From Clostridiales bacterium (GTDB lineage: Bacteria > Bacillota_A > Clostridia > Oscillospirales > Oscillospiraceae): a stretch of 64,000 nt of DNA. A model generated the notes under the pieces. The model worked only from the letters and a program-made list of their open reading frames with translations. It was not told the origin of the DNA and did no database searches. The stretch is from the NCBI GenBank assembly GCA_014799485.1, contig JAAVHY010000035.1, positions 13,562 to 77,561 on the forward strand, given 5' to 3'. The translations under genes were made by a program, and so were the position numbers. This document shows positions 34,196 through 42,582 of the stretch, piece by piece. Every line of letters begins with the position of its first letter. Positions within the stretch are counted from its first letter, which is position 1.

Positions 34196-35899
34196 ATGTC
34201 TGCATCCACCCCCAAAAAGAATACCTTTTTCGGCGGCGCCGCCATCCTGGCGGCCAGCGTGGTGCTGGTCAAGGTCATCGGCGCGCTGTATAAGATCCCC
34301 CTGGGCGGCATCCTCACCGACGCGGCCTTCGCCGACTTCAACACCGCCTATTATATCTACTCCCTGCTCATCATCATCTCCACCGGCGGCCTGCCGGTGG
34401 CCCTGTCCAAGATGGTGTCCGAGGCCCACGCCCAGGGCAGGGGCAACCAGGTGCAGAAGGTCTTCCGGCTGGCCATGGGGGCTTTCTGCGCCCTGGGCGC
34501 GCTGAGCTGCGCCATTATGCTCTTCTTCCCCAAGCAGCTGGCGGAGCTGATGAACAACTCCCACAGCTATTGGAGCATCCTGGCCCTGGCCCCCGCCCTG
34601 TTCTTCATCTGCCCCATGTCCGCCCTCCGGGGCTATTTCCAGGGCCACTCCCTCATGACCCCCACCGCCGTGTCCCAGGTCATCGAGGCGCTGTGCAAGC
34701 TGGTCATTGGCCTGGCCCTGGCCAGGATGATGGTGGGCACGGAGATGGACGAGTCCATGACCGCCGGGGGCGCGATCCTGGGCGTGTCGGTGGGCTGCGC
34801 CCTGGGCATGGTGTATATGTTCTTCTGCTACGGGCGCTTCCGCCTGTCCCTGCCCAAATTCCGGGACGTGCCGGATGAGTCCGGCCAGATCCTGTCCACC
34901 CTGGCCAAGCTGGCCGTCCCCATCACCCTGGGCTCGTCGGTGATGGCGGTGGTCAACCTGCTGGACACCAGCATCCTCTTCGGCCGCCTCCAGGACGCCG
35001 CCGGCTTCTCCGAGGCCGCCGCCCGCTCCCTGAAGGGCATTTACGACAAGGCCATGACCCTCTACAACCTGCCCGCCTCCTTCATGGTCCCCCTGACGGC
35101 CAGCGTGGTCCCTGCGGTGTCCGCCGCCCGGGCGGTGAAGAGCTACCGGCAGGCCGCCCAGATCAGCGAGACCGCCCTGCGCACCACCGCCCTGCTGGCC
35201 CTGCCCGCCGGGGTGGGCCTGTTCGTGCTGGGCGAGCCCATCATCCAGCTGCTCTACCCCGCCACCGACGTGGCCATGGCGGGCTGGATGCTGTCCATGC
35301 TGGGCATCGCCTCCATCTTCGTGTGCCTCATGCTGGTGTGCAATTCCATCATGCAGGCCCACCGGCTGGTGTCCATCCCGGTGCTCACCACCGTCATCGG
35401 CTGCGTCCTCAAAATCATCATCAACTACGTCCTGGTGGGCAACCCCGACATCAACATCCAGGGCGCCCCCATCGGCACGTTGGTGTGCTTCGGCCTCATC
35501 GCCCTGCTGGATCTGGTCATCATCAAGCTGGCCCTGCCCCGCTCCCTGAGCTATGTCCGGGTGTTCGCCAAGCCCGCGGCCTCCGCCGCCGCCATGGGCG
35601 CCTCCGTCTGGGCGGTCTACGGCCTGGACTCCAAGCTGCTTTTGTGGCTGGGATCGAACCCCGAGTCCGGCCTCCAGACGATTTTCCTGGCGCTGGCGGA
35701 GGACGGCTCCGTCCTGCTGGACGAGGCGGGCGAGGCCATCCTGTCCTGGAAGGGGAACGCCCTGGCGGCGGTCGCCGCCATCGGGGTGGGCGTCATCGTC
35801 TATTTCGCCCTGGTGCTGCTCACGAAGGCCATCTCCAAAGAGGATCTGGCCCTCATGCCCAAGGGGGATAAGATCGCCCGGCTGCTGCGCATCTCGTAA
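34196..35899 (+). CDS. spoVB: SpoVB-type lipid/polysaccharide flippase (MOP superfamily)
   Basis: 567 residues with about 14 hydrophobic helices. N-terminus FFGGAAILAASVVLVKVIGALYKIPLGGIL and the segment STGGLPVALSKMVSEAHAQGR are typical of SpoVB and related flippases (MurJ, YtgP). SpoVB is needed for spore cortex formation, probably moving a peptidoglycan lipid. The naming is supported by order: mazG and rqcP follow, as in the Bacillus subtilis spoVB-mazG(yabN)-rqcP(yabO) cluster. A general cell-wall flippase cannot be excluded. Confidence 0.82.
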   Translation: MSASTPKKNTFFGGAAILAASVVLVKVIGALYKIPLGGILTDAAFADFNTAYYIYSLLIIISTGGLPVALSKMVSEAHAQGRGNQVQKVFRLAMGAFCALGALSCAIMLFFPKQLAELMNNSHSYWSILALAPALFFICPMSALRGYFQGHSLMTPTAVSQVIEALCKLVIGLALARMMVGTEMDESMTAGGAILGVSVGCALGMVYMFFCYGRFRLSLPKFRDVPDESGQILSTLAKLAVPITLGSSVMAVVNLLDTSILFGRLQDAAGFSEAAARSLKGIYDKAMTLYNLPASFMVPLTASVVPAVSAARAVKSYRQAAQISETALRTTALLALPAGVGLFVLGEPIIQLLYPATDVAMAGWMLSMLGIASIFVCLMLVCNSIMQAHRLVSIPVLTTVIGCVLKIIINYVLVGNPDINIQGAPIGTLVCFGLIALLDLVIIKLALPRSLSYVRVFAKPAASAAAMGASVWAVYGLDSKLLLWLGSNPESGLQTIFLALAEDGSVLLDEAGEAILSWKGNALAAVAAIGVGVIVYFALVLLTKAISKEDLALMPKGDKIARLLRIS

Positions 35900-35976
35900 G
35901 TTTCTTTCTCAGAGCCTCGCTTTTGTTCTAAAAAAGCGAATTTTTGTACAAAATCTATTGCAATTCAGGTGACACT

Positions 35977-36774
35977 ATGGTAAACTGGCCGATGAAAGCT
36001 TCGTACAACTGCCAAGACCTGGAAAATATTGTCCGCATCCTCCGCCATCCCGGCGGCTGTCCCTGGGACCAGGAGCAGACCCACCAGTCCATCCGCCGCA
36101 ACTTCCTGGAGGAATCCTACGAGGTGGCGGAGGCCATCGACAACGGCGATGTGGACGGGCTGAAGGAGGAGCTGGGCGACGTGCTCCTCCAGGTGTACTT
36201 CCACACCTCCATCGAGGAGGACGCGGGCCGGTTCACCCTGGACGATGTGGCGGACGGGGTGTGCAAAAAGCTCATCTACCGCCACCCCCATGTGTTCGGG
36301 GACGTGACGGTGGATTCCACCGACCAGGTCCTCTCCAACTGGGAGGAGCTGAAAAAGAAGGAGAAGCACCAGGACACCCAGGCCGACGCGGTGGACGCCG
36401 TGGCCCGCACCCTGCCCGCCCTGTGGCGGGCGGAGAAGATGAAGAAGAAGGCGGCCAAGGCCGGCTTCGACTGGCGGGACGTCTCCGGCGCGCTGGACAA
36501 GCTGTCCGAGGAGTTGGCCGAGCTGAAAGCCGCCGCCCTGAACGGGGACGGCGACCCGGTGGAGGAGCTGGGCGACCTGCTCTTTTGCGCCGTGGCTGTG
36601 GGGCGGTATCTGGACGCCGACCCGGAGGACACTCTTCACGCCGCCTGCGACAAATTCTCTGCCCGGTTCCGCAAAACGGAGGAGCTGGCGGCGGAGCGCG
36701 GCCTGAAGCTGGACGAGCTGTCTGACGAGGATCAGGCCGCCCTGTGGAGAGAGGCCAAAAAGCAGCTGAATTGA
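35977..36774 (+). CDS. mazG: Nucleoside triphosphate pyrophosphohydrolase MazG
   Basis: 265 residues from the ATG at 35977 (AGGTG upstream; a TTG 33 bases earlier is less likely). There are two MazG repeats: the first with RNFLEESYEVAEAIDNGD and EELGDVLLQVYFH, the second with ELAELKAAALNGDGDPVEELGDLLFCAVAVGRYL. The EExxE and ExxD metal residues are intact in the second repeat. HPGGCPWDQEQTHQS is the family N-terminal motif. The enzyme hydrolyses non-canonical NTPs to NMP and pyrophosphate. The B. subtilis counterpart YabN is fused to a methylase domain that is absent here. Confidence 0.95.
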   Translation: MVNWPMKASYNCQDLENIVRILRHPGGCPWDQEQTHQSIRRNFLEESYEVAEAIDNGDVDGLKEELGDVLLQVYFHTSIEEDAGRFTLDDVADGVCKKLIYRHPHVFGDVTVDSTDQVLSNWEELKKKEKHQDTQADAVDAVARTLPALWRAEKMKKKAAKAGFDWRDVSGALDKLSEELAELKAAALNGDGDPVEELGDLLFCAVAVGRYLDADPEDTLHAACDKFSARFRKTEELAAERGLKLDELSDEDQAALWREAKKQLN

Positions 36775-36849
36775 CACTTACAGCGCCACGCCGCGCTTTA
36801 AGTATATCCGCGGCGATGCCGCACAGAATTTTTAGGAGGAATACAAAAG

Positions 36850-37125
36850 ATGAATAAAACCGAACTGATTGCCGCCGTGGCGGAGAAGACCGGCCTGTCC
36901 AAGAAGGACAGCGACGCCGCCGTAGCCGCCGTGGTGGACGCCATCACCGAGTCCCTGGTGAACGGCGAGAAGGTGCAGCTGGTGGGCTTTGGCTCCTTTG
37001 AGGTGAAGAGCCGCGCCGCCCGCATGGGCCGCAACCCCCACACCAAGGAGCAGATCGAGATCCCCGCGTCCAAGGTGCCCGTGTTCAAGGCCGGCAAGGC
37101 CCTGAAGGACACTGTCGCGAAGTAA
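36850..37125 (+). CDS. hup: DNA-binding protein HU
   Basis: 91 residues. [20 protein letters not shown] opens the helical dimer part; [22 protein letters not shown] is the PROSITE-type HU signature leading into the DNA-wrapping arm with RNPHT. It is a histone-like nucleoid protein. AGGAGG lies before the ATG. It sits between mazG and rqcP, an order common in Clostridia. Confidence 0.96.
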   Translation: MNKTELIAAVAEKTGLSKKDSDAAVAAVVDAITESLVNGEKVQLVGFGSFEVKSRAARMGRNPHTKEQIEIPASKVPVFKAGKALKDTVAK

Positions 37126-37134
37126 TAAATATGT

Positions 37135-37166
37135 TATATTCCCACCCCTCCGGGGGTGGGAATATA
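37135..37166 (+). other. Stem-loop between hup and rqcP
   Basis: Perfect 14-bp stem (37135-37148 with 37153-37166) and a four-base loop, without a T tract. It is more likely an mRNA-stability or processing element than a full terminator. Confidence 0.55.
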
Positions 37167-37185
37167 TGTTAGATGGAGGATCACC

Positions 37186-37428
37186 ATGAGATTGGATAAA
37201 TGGCTAAAGGTGTCCCGGCTTATCAAGCGGCGCACCGTGGCCAACGAGGCCTGCGACGCCGGGCGGGTGTCCGCCAACGGCAGGCCGGTCAAGGCGTCCT
37301 ATGACGTGAAGGCCGGGGACGTGCTGGAGCTGAAGTTCGGCGAAAAGCTCATCCGGGTGGAGGTGCTGTCCACCGCCGACATCGTGGGCAAGGCGGACGC
37401 GGAGGCCATGTACCGCCAGATCGTATAA
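37186..37428 (+). CDS. rqcP: S4-domain RNA-binding protein RqcP (YabO/Hsp15 family)
   Basis: 80 residues from the ATG at 37186 (GGAGG upstream). One S4 fold: MRLDKWLKVSRLIKRRTVANEACDAGRVSANGRPVKAS. RqcP binds the 50S subunit and works with RqcH to add alanine tails to stalled nascent chains in ribosome quality control. The gene order spoVB-mazG-hup-rqcP supports orthology with B. subtilis YabO. A general Hsp15-like role is the alternative. Confidence 0.93.
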   Translation: MRLDKWLKVSRLIKRRTVANEACDAGRVSANGRPVKASYDVKAGDVLELKFGEKLIRVEVLSTADIVGKADAEAMYRQIV

Positions 37429-37450
37429 CACATAGAGAGAGGCGCTTTAA

Positions 37451-37858
37451 ATGGAGAAGCAGAATAAGAAAAAGCTGGGCCCGGTGCTGGCAGTTGCGGC
37501 TTTCGCAGCGCTGGCCGTTGTTTTGGCGCTGATTTGGCAGTTCACCAAACCCGAGCCGGCCCAGGGTGCCAAACACATCACTGTAGAGGTCATCCACAAG
37601 GACGAGACCGCCAAAACCTTCACCTACGACACCGACGCAGAGTATCTGGCCGAGGTATTGGTAGACGCGGGGCTGATCTCGGGCGATGAGGGCGAGTTCG
37701 GCCTGTACGTCAAGGTGGTGGACGGCGAGACCGCCGACTATGACGCGGACCAGAGCTGGTGGGCCCTGTCCATCAACGGGGAATATGCCCAGACCGGCGT
37801 GAGCGCCACCCCGGTGTACGACGGGGACGCCTACACCTGGACCTACACCACCGGTTGA
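37451..37858 (+). CDS. DUF4430 membrane-anchored protein
   Basis: 135 residues: a basic N-terminus, one transmembrane segment (about 11-29), then an extracellular domain of the DUF4430/transcobalamin C-terminal-like type (ITVEVIHKDETAKTFTYDTDAEYLAEVL... WWALSINGEYAQTGVSATPVYDGDAYTWTY). The domain resembles the cobalamin-contacting lobe of transcobalamin. The ECF S-component gene starts one base after its stop, and a B12-dependent methionine synthase is convergent. A role in capturing cobalamin or a related ligand is inference. Confidence 0.82.
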   Translation: MEKQNKKKLGPVLAVAAFAALAVVLALIWQFTKPEPAQGAKHITVEVIHKDETAKTFTYDTDAEYLAEVLVDAGLISGDEGEFGLYVKVVDGETADYDADQSWWALSINGEYAQTGVSATPVYDGDAYTWTYTTG

Positions 37859-37859
37859 C

Positions 37860-38369
37860 ATGGCCCGCACCGCCGCGCGGAGGGCCGCCCTCTACGGGCT
37901 GCTGGGCGGGCTGCTTTTCGCCGCCAAAATGGCCATGGCTCCCCTGCCCAACATTGAGCCGGTGTCCCTGCTGGTGATGCTGTACGCCGTCTGCTTCGGC
38001 TGGCGGGGGCTGTACGCCGTCTACGTCTATGTGCTGCTGGAATACGCCGCCTGGGGCGTCCAGCTGTGGTCGGTGTGCTACCTATATGTGTGGCTCGTCC
38101 TGTTCTGTCTGGCCCGCCTCCTGCGGCGGATGGACTCCCCCCTGGGCTGGGCGGCGCTGTCCGGCCTGTTCGGGCTGGGCTTTGGGGCGCTGTGCGCCCT
38201 CGCCTACTGGGCCGCGGGGGGCTGGGCCGCGGCGCTGTCCTGGTGGCTGGCGGGCATCCCCTGGGACCTGGGCCACGGCGCGGGCAACTTCGCCATCGCC
38301 CTGGCGCTGTTCTCCCCCCTGCGCGGGCTGCTCACCGGGCTGCGCGATCAATACGGCTTCAAAATGTGA
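37860..38369 (+). CDS. ECF transporter S component
   Basis: 169 residues with about six hydrophobic helices. The N-terminal helix carries AAKMAMAPLPNIEPVSLLVML, where the small-residue spacing and the PNIEP segment are typical of ECF S components. It provides substrate binding for an energy-coupling-factor importer; the EcfA/A'/T module is not in the window. Coupling to the DUF4430 gene (one base between them) and the neighbouring methionine synthase suggest a cobalamin-like substrate, but this is inference. Confidence 0.82.
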   Translation: MARTAARRAALYGLLGGLLFAAKMAMAPLPNIEPVSLLVMLYAVCFGWRGLYAVYVYVLLEYAAWGVQLWSVCYLYVWLVLFCLARLLRRMDSPLGWAALSGLFGLGFGALCALAYWAAGGWAAALSWWLAGIPWDLGHGAGNFAIALALFSPLRGLLTGLRDQYGFKM

Positions 38370-38371
38370 CG

Positions 38372-38403
38372 AACCGGGCCCCGGCTTACGCCGGGGCCCG
38401 GTT
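38372..38403. terminator. Bidirectional terminator between the ECF gene and metH
   Basis: Near-perfect stem AACCGGGCCCCGGC (38372-38385)/GCCGGGGCCCGGTT (38390-38403). T-rich flanks are short. Confidence 0.65.
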
Positions 38404-38405
38404 GT

Positions 38406-40775
38406 TCATGCGCCAAACACCTTCCGGGCGATCTCCACCGATTGGCGGGCGTCTTTCGCGTAGTAGTCCGCCCCCATCTCCCTGGCGTACTCGGGGGTCA
38501 CCACCGCGCCGCCCACCCAGACCGCCGGGGGATCGGGCAGGGCCTTGAGCTGTCGGATGGTCTCCTCCATAGCGGGCAAGGTGGTGGTCATCAGGGCGGA
38601 CAGCCCCACCAGCCGGATATCCTGCTCCTTCACCGTGTCCGCAATGACCTCCGGCGGCACGTCCCGGCCCAGGTCAACGGCCTCATAGCCGTAGTTTTCC
38701 ATTACCGTGCGCACGATGTTCTTGCCGATGTCGTGGATGTCCCCCTTGACGGTGGCGATGGCGAACTTCCCCTTCTTCACCGGGGCGCCGCCCTTTTGGG
38801 CGACGGACGCCTTGATGACCTCGAACACCGCCTGGGCGGCCTGGGCGGCGCTCAAAAGCTGGGGCAGGAAGGCCCGCCCCGCCTCATAGTCCTCCCCCAC
38901 TTTGTCCAGGGCGGGGATGAGCCGCCCTTCCACCAGGGACAGCTCGTCCTGGGTTTGCAGGGCCTCTTTGGCCAGCCGTCCGGCGTCCCCCTCCAGGCCC
39001 CGGATGATGGCGTCCTCCAGGGTGGGGCCCGTCCCCGGCGCGGCGGGGGCGGACTTCGCCGCCGGCGCCGCGTCGGCAAACCGGGCGATATAGTCCCGGC
39101 TGCCCGCGTCCTCGCCGGACAGCACCTTGAACGCCGCCACCGCGTCCATCATCTCCCGCTGGTTGGGGTTGATGATGGGCAGGGTGAGCCCCGCGGCCAT
39201 GGCCTGGATCAAGAAATTCTGGGTGACCAGGGGCCGGTTTGGCAGGCCGAAGGAGATGTTGGACACCCCCAGCACCACCTGGAGTCCCAGCTCCTCCCGC
39301 ACCATGCGCACGGCCTTCAGGGTCTCTTGGGCCTGCTCCTGCTGGGCGGACACGGTGAGGGTCAGGCAGTCGATCCACACGTCCTCCGCCGGGATGCCGC
39401 AGCTGAGGGCCGCGTCCAGGATGCGGCGGGCGATGGCCACCCGGCCCTCGGCGGTCTGGGGGATGCCCTTTTCGTCCAGGCACAGGCCCACCACGCTGGC
39501 CCCGTATTTCTTCACGATGGGCAGGACGCGGTCCAGCACGGCCCGCTCGCCGTTCACCGAGTTCACCGCCGCCTTGCCGTTGTACACCCGCAGCCCAGCC
39601 TCCAGGGCGTCCGGGTTGGAGGAATCCAACTGCAGGGGCAGGGAGACGGCGCTCTGGAGCTTTTTCACCACCCTGGGGAGCATGGCTGCCTCATCCACCC
39701 CGGGGAAGCCCACGTTCACGTCCAGAATATCCGCCCCCGCGTCCTCCTGCTGGACGGCCACGTCCAGGATATAGTCCAGGTCGTTTTCCAGCAGGGCCTG
39801 CTGGAAGCGCTTCTTGCCCGTGGGGTTGACCCGCTCGCCGATGACCCGCACCCCGTCCAGGGCGCAAGGGGTCATAGCGGAGCAGACGAAGCCGGTGGAG
39901 CGGTACACCCTGGGGGCGGGCATTTTACCCTTCAGGGCCTTCGACAGCGCGCGGATATACTCCGGCGAGGTGCCGCAGCAGCCGCCCACGATGGACACGC
40001 CCGCCTCCACGCAGGGCAGCAGGGCTTTCACAAACTCCTCCGGGCCCATGCCGTACTTCCCGGTGGCCGGGTCGGGCAGGCCCGCGTTGGGCTTGGCGAT
40101 GACGGGCAGGCGGGTGTTCCCGCACAGCTCTTTGAGAAGCGGGGCCAGCAAGTCGGGCCCCAGGGAGCAGTTCAGCCCGATGGCGTCCGCCCCCAGCCCC
40201 TCCAGCGTCCGGGCCATGGAGGCGATGGTACAGCCGGTGAACGTGCGGCCGTTTTGCTCAAAGGACATGGTGACGAATACCGGCAGGTTTGTGTTCTCCT
40301 TCACCGCCAGCAGGGCGGCTTTGGCCTCGTACAAGTCGGTCATGGTCTCGATGACCGCCAGATCGGCCCCGGCCTTCTCCCCGGCTATGGCCACCTCTTT
40401 GAAATATTCATAGGCCCGCTCGAAAGGAAGCGTGCCCAGGGGCTCCAGCAGCTCCCCCAGGGGGCCCATGTCCAGCGCCACCTTCACGTTTGTCCCGGCG
40501 GCGGCGTCCCTGGCCACGGCGATGGCGGCGGATACCACCTCGTCCACCGTATACCCGCACCCGGCCAGCTTGGGGGCGCTGGCCCCGAAGGTGTTGGCGT
40601 AGATGATATGGCTCCCGGCGTCGATGTACTCCCGGTAAACGCTTCGGAGCAGGTCGGGCCGGGTGAAGTTCAGCAGCTCCGGCTTGCCCCCGGGGGGCAG
40701 GCCCTTCTGCTGCAAAACGGTGCCCATGGCGCCGTCCAGGATGACGAGCCCATCGTATAAGAAATCAAGCTCCAC
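38406..40775 (-). CDS. metH: B12-dependent methionine synthase lacking the reactivation domain
   Basis: 789 residues against about 1200 for E. coli MetH. Homocysteine-binding barrel (1-290) with zinc ligands C203, C266 and C267; pterin-binding barrel (about 310-570, VIGERVNPTGKK); cobalamin cap and binding domain (about 590-789) with the cobalt-ligand motif DIHDIGKN (H681). It transfers methyl from methyltetrahydrofolate through cobalamin to homocysteine. The SAM-dependent reactivation domain is missing, but a separate gene for it lies immediately upstream and overlaps by 11 bases. Confidence 0.95.
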   Translation of the reverse strand: MELDFLYDGLVILDGAMGTVLQQKGLPPGGKPELLNFTRPDLLRSVYREYIDAGSHIIYANTFGASAPKLAGCGYTVDEVVSAAIAVARDAAAGTNVKVALDMGPLGELLEPLGTLPFERAYEYFKEVAIAGEKAGADLAVIETMTDLYEAKAALLAVKENTNLPVFVTMSFEQNGRTFTGCTIASMARTLEGLGADAIGLNCSLGPDLLAPLLKELCGNTRLPVIAKPNAGLPDPATGKYGMGPEEFVKALLPCVEAGVSIVGGCCGTSPEYIRALSKALKGKMPAPRVYRSTGFVCSAMTPCALDGVRVIGERVNPTGKKRFQQALLENDLDYILDVAVQQEDAGADILDVNVGFPGVDEAAMLPRVVKKLQSAVSLPLQLDSSNPDALEAGLRVYNGKAAVNSVNGERAVLDRVLPIVKKYGASVVGLCLDEKGIPQTAEGRVAIARRILDAALSCGIPAEDVWIDCLTLTVSAQQEQAQETLKAVRMVREELGLQVVLGVSNISFGLPNRPLVTQNFLIQAMAAGLTLPIINPNQREMMDAVAAFKVLSGEDAGSRDYIARFADAAPAAKSAPAAPGTGPTLEDAIIRGLEGDAGRLAKEALQTQDELSLVEGRLIPALDKVGEDYEAGRAFLPQLLSAAQAAQAVFEVIKASVAQKGGAPVKKGKFAIATVKGDIHDIGKNIVRTVMENYGYEAVDLGRDVPPEVIADTVKEQDIRLVGLSALMTTTLPAMEETIRQLKALPDPPAVWVGGAVVTPEYAREMGADYYAKDARQSVEIARKVFGA

Positions 40776-41424
40776 AGGTTTTCCCCTCCTTGCGGAATTG
40801 GCAGCTCTCCCGCAGATTGCAGAACCCGCAGCCCCGCACCCGGGCGGGCTGGGGCCGGCCGGACAGGCCGATGACGGCGGTGACGGACTTGGTGGGGTTC
40901 ATCAGCAGGCTGTCCGTCACCTGCACCCCCAGCCGCCGCTGGGCGTCCAGCATGGCGCAGATATCCCTTTGCAGCTCCAGCGGCAGGTCGCCGTAGCCGG
41001 GGCTGAAGCGGTCGGTGAGGTACAGCCCCGGGAACCGGGCGGAAACCTCCCGTTCCGCCTGGTCGCAGCCCGCCTCCACCCAGGCGGAGCCGCACACGTC
41101 CAGCATGGCCGCCCGGGCCATGCTCCGGGCCTGTTCGGCGCGCAGCATGGCCTCGAACCCCGCCCCCAGGGTACAGGCCAGCAGGACGGCCTGGAAACAG
41201 TCGTCCAGCATGTCGCGGGCCATGTCCCCGGTGAGGACGAGGCCCGTCCCCTCCAGCGCCGGTCCCTCCTCCCGGAACGCCAGGGGGAACACCCGCCAGA
41301 TATACCGGGGCGTCACGGCCTGGGTGAGCCTGTCCGCCACCGCGGATATCTCCGCGTACAGCGCGGGGTCAGGCTCGCCCCGCACCCCCAGATAGCGCAG
41401 GGGTTCCCTCACATCCAGCGTCAT
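40765..41424 (-). CDS. Stand-alone methionine synthase activation domain protein
   Basis: 219 residues from the ATG at 41424. It resembles the C-terminal SAM-binding activation domain of MetH: DRFSPGYGDLPLELQRDI and NPTKSVTAVIGLSG match the conserved RxSPGY and P-x-x-S motifs. The C-terminus adds a cysteine cluster (CGFCNLRESC and a later C) not present in E. coli MetH, perhaps a metal site. It would reactivate oxidised cobalamin in the short MetH encoded next. Both ends overlap neighbours (TGATG upstream; 11 bases with metH), so translation is coupled. Confidence 0.9.
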   Translation of the reverse strand: MTLDVREPLRYLGVRGEPDPALYAEISAVADRLTQAVTPRYIWRVFPLAFREEGPALEGTGLVLTGDMARDMLDDCFQAVLLACTLGAGFEAMLRAEQARSMARAAMLDVCGSAWVEAGCDQAEREVSARFPGLYLTDRFSPGYGDLPLELQRDICAMLDAQRRLGVQVTDSLLMNPTKSVTAVIGLSGRPQPARVRGCGFCNLRESCQFRKEGKTCGA

Positions 41425-42440
41425 CAGCTCTCCTCTTCCGCCTCGATGGCCCGGAACCGGGGCATGATGCCGATCTTGTCCGGGGTGTGGACGGGGAGCT
41501 GGTAGATGTCGTGGCCGGGGAACTGGTTGCCCTCCACCATGCAGGGGCCGTCCGGGGTGAAGCACACGTCCCAGCCCACGTAGCCCACCTCCGGGATGAT
41601 TTGGGCGGCCTCGGTGACCATGGCCACGGCCTTGTCCCAGTCGGGGAAGGTGAAGCCCTTGATGGGCGTGCCGGTGGCGGGGTGGTCGGCATACAGGTTC
41701 TTCTGCTTGTCCAGCGCCCGGTCAGTAACCGTTCCCGTATCCGGGTCCATGGGGGCCACCATGCCGCCGCTGTTGAAGTTGTCCACACATTTGCCGTTGC
41801 CGATGCGGAACATGGCGGTGACCAAGTGCACCTTGCCGCTCTTCCCCCGGATGGTCACCAGGCGCACCGTGTTGATGGAGCCGGGGTAGATGGCCGCCAC
41901 CGCCGGGTGCTGGACGATGACCTCCTCCAGCTCCAGCGCGGGGGCCCGCTCCGCCAGGTGGTCATAGAGCGCGTCCAGGGAGGGGTAATCCGCCGTCTCC
42001 AGCTTCTCGATGCCCCAGCCGCAGCTGCCCTGGGAGGGCTTGGCCATAAACACCTGGTGCCGCCCCAGGAAGGCCAGCACCTCGTCCCGGTTGTCCCCGG
42101 TCACCGGGACCCAGTCCCGGCGGAGGAACTGCCCAAACCGGGCGTTGAAGCGGATCTTGTCCCCGAAATCGTCCATGTGGGCCTTGTCGTTGTACTTCAC
42201 CACCAGCTCGTTGTTCCGCCCACGGGTCAGGTAGGTGTCACGCTGCTCGGGGGTGAGGTTGTACATCTCGAACAGGTCGTAATCCATATAGCCCGCGCCG
42301 TACTTTACGGCGCAGTTCTGCATATCCCGGAAAATGGATATGCGGGAACGGCCTGTCTTTTTGTGGATGGAGCTGATTTTATCCAGCATGGCCTTGTAGT
42401 TCATATTCAGCGCCCGCTGGACCAGATATTTTATCTTCAT
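41424..42440 (-). CDS. ATP-grasp protein of the sugar-transfer-associated type
   Basis: 338 residues. An N-terminal helical segment precedes the ATP-grasp fold: VFMAKPSQGSCGWGIEKL is the glycine-rich ATP loop, LEEVIVQHPAVAAIYPGSINTVRLVTI lies in the central sheet, and GYVGWDVCFTPDGPCMVEGNQFPG carries the metal-binding acidic and asparagine residues. These proteins are usually found in polysaccharide clusters, where the reaction is unknown. Here the gene heads the methionine synthase operon, coupled by TGATG to the activation-domain gene. GGAGG lies upstream of the ATG. Confidence 0.82.
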   Translation of the reverse strand: MKIKYLVQRALNMNYKAMLDKISSIHKKTGRSRISIFRDMQNCAVKYGAGYMDYDLFEMYNLTPEQRDTYLTRGRNNELVVKYNDKAHMDDFGDKIRFNARFGQFLRRDWVPVTGDNRDEVLAFLGRHQVFMAKPSQGSCGWGIEKLETADYPSLDALYDHLAERAPALELEEVIVQHPAVAAIYPGSINTVRLVTIRGKSGKVHLVTAMFRIGNGKCVDNFNSGGMVAPMDPDTGTVTDRALDKQKNLYADHPATGTPIKGFTFPDWDKAVAMVTEAAQIIPEVGYVGWDVCFTPDGPCMVEGNQFPGHDIYQLPVHTPDKIGIMPRFRAIEAEEES

Positions 42441-42470
42441 GGCGGCCTCCTTATCCCTTTTGGCGTGTCA

Positions 42471-42499
42471 ACTATAACACATCCCGGATCAAAACGCAA
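42471..42499 (-). promoter_or_regulatory. Candidate promoter of the ATP-grasp-metH operon
   Basis: TTGCGT (42499-42494), 17-base spacer, TATAGT (42476-42471) on the minus strand. Confidence 0.5.
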
Positions 42500-42516
42500 T
42501 GCCGGGAAAAACGGGC

Positions 42517-42545
42517 TTGACACGCGGCCGTTCATATTGTATACT
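42517..42545 (+). promoter_or_regulatory. Promoter of bioY
   Basis: TTGACA (42517-42522), 17-base spacer, TATACT (42540-42545). Confidence 0.8.
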
Positions 42546-42568
42546 CTTATTCGAAAATTAGTTTACAA
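42537..42568 (+). promoter_or_regulatory. BirA-type biotin operator over the bioY -10 region
   Basis: TTGTATAC (42537-42544), 16 bases, GTTTACAA (42561-42568). This matches the BirA pattern TTGTTAAC-N14/16-GTTAACAA with one change per half-site, and it covers the -10 and transcript start. Confidence 0.7.
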
Positions 42569-42582
42569 TTGGAGTGACCCCT

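Noticed and set aside
32774..35362. An 862-codon minus-strand frame opposite the MtaD-like and spoVB genes
   Set aside because: Low-complexity His/Gly/Gln translation with no domain. Both rightward genes are well supported.
35944..35976. Upstream TTG start for mazG
   Set aside because: It adds 11 non-conserved residues and lacks a ribosome binding site; the ATG at 35977 has AGGTG upstream.
37429..37450. Cobalamin riboswitch before the DUF4430/ECF genes
   Set aside because: The gap from rqcP is only 22 bases, too short for a B12 riboswitch.
38442..40760. A 772-codon plus-strand frame opposite metH
   Set aside because: Antisense shadow; metH has all three domains on the minus strand.
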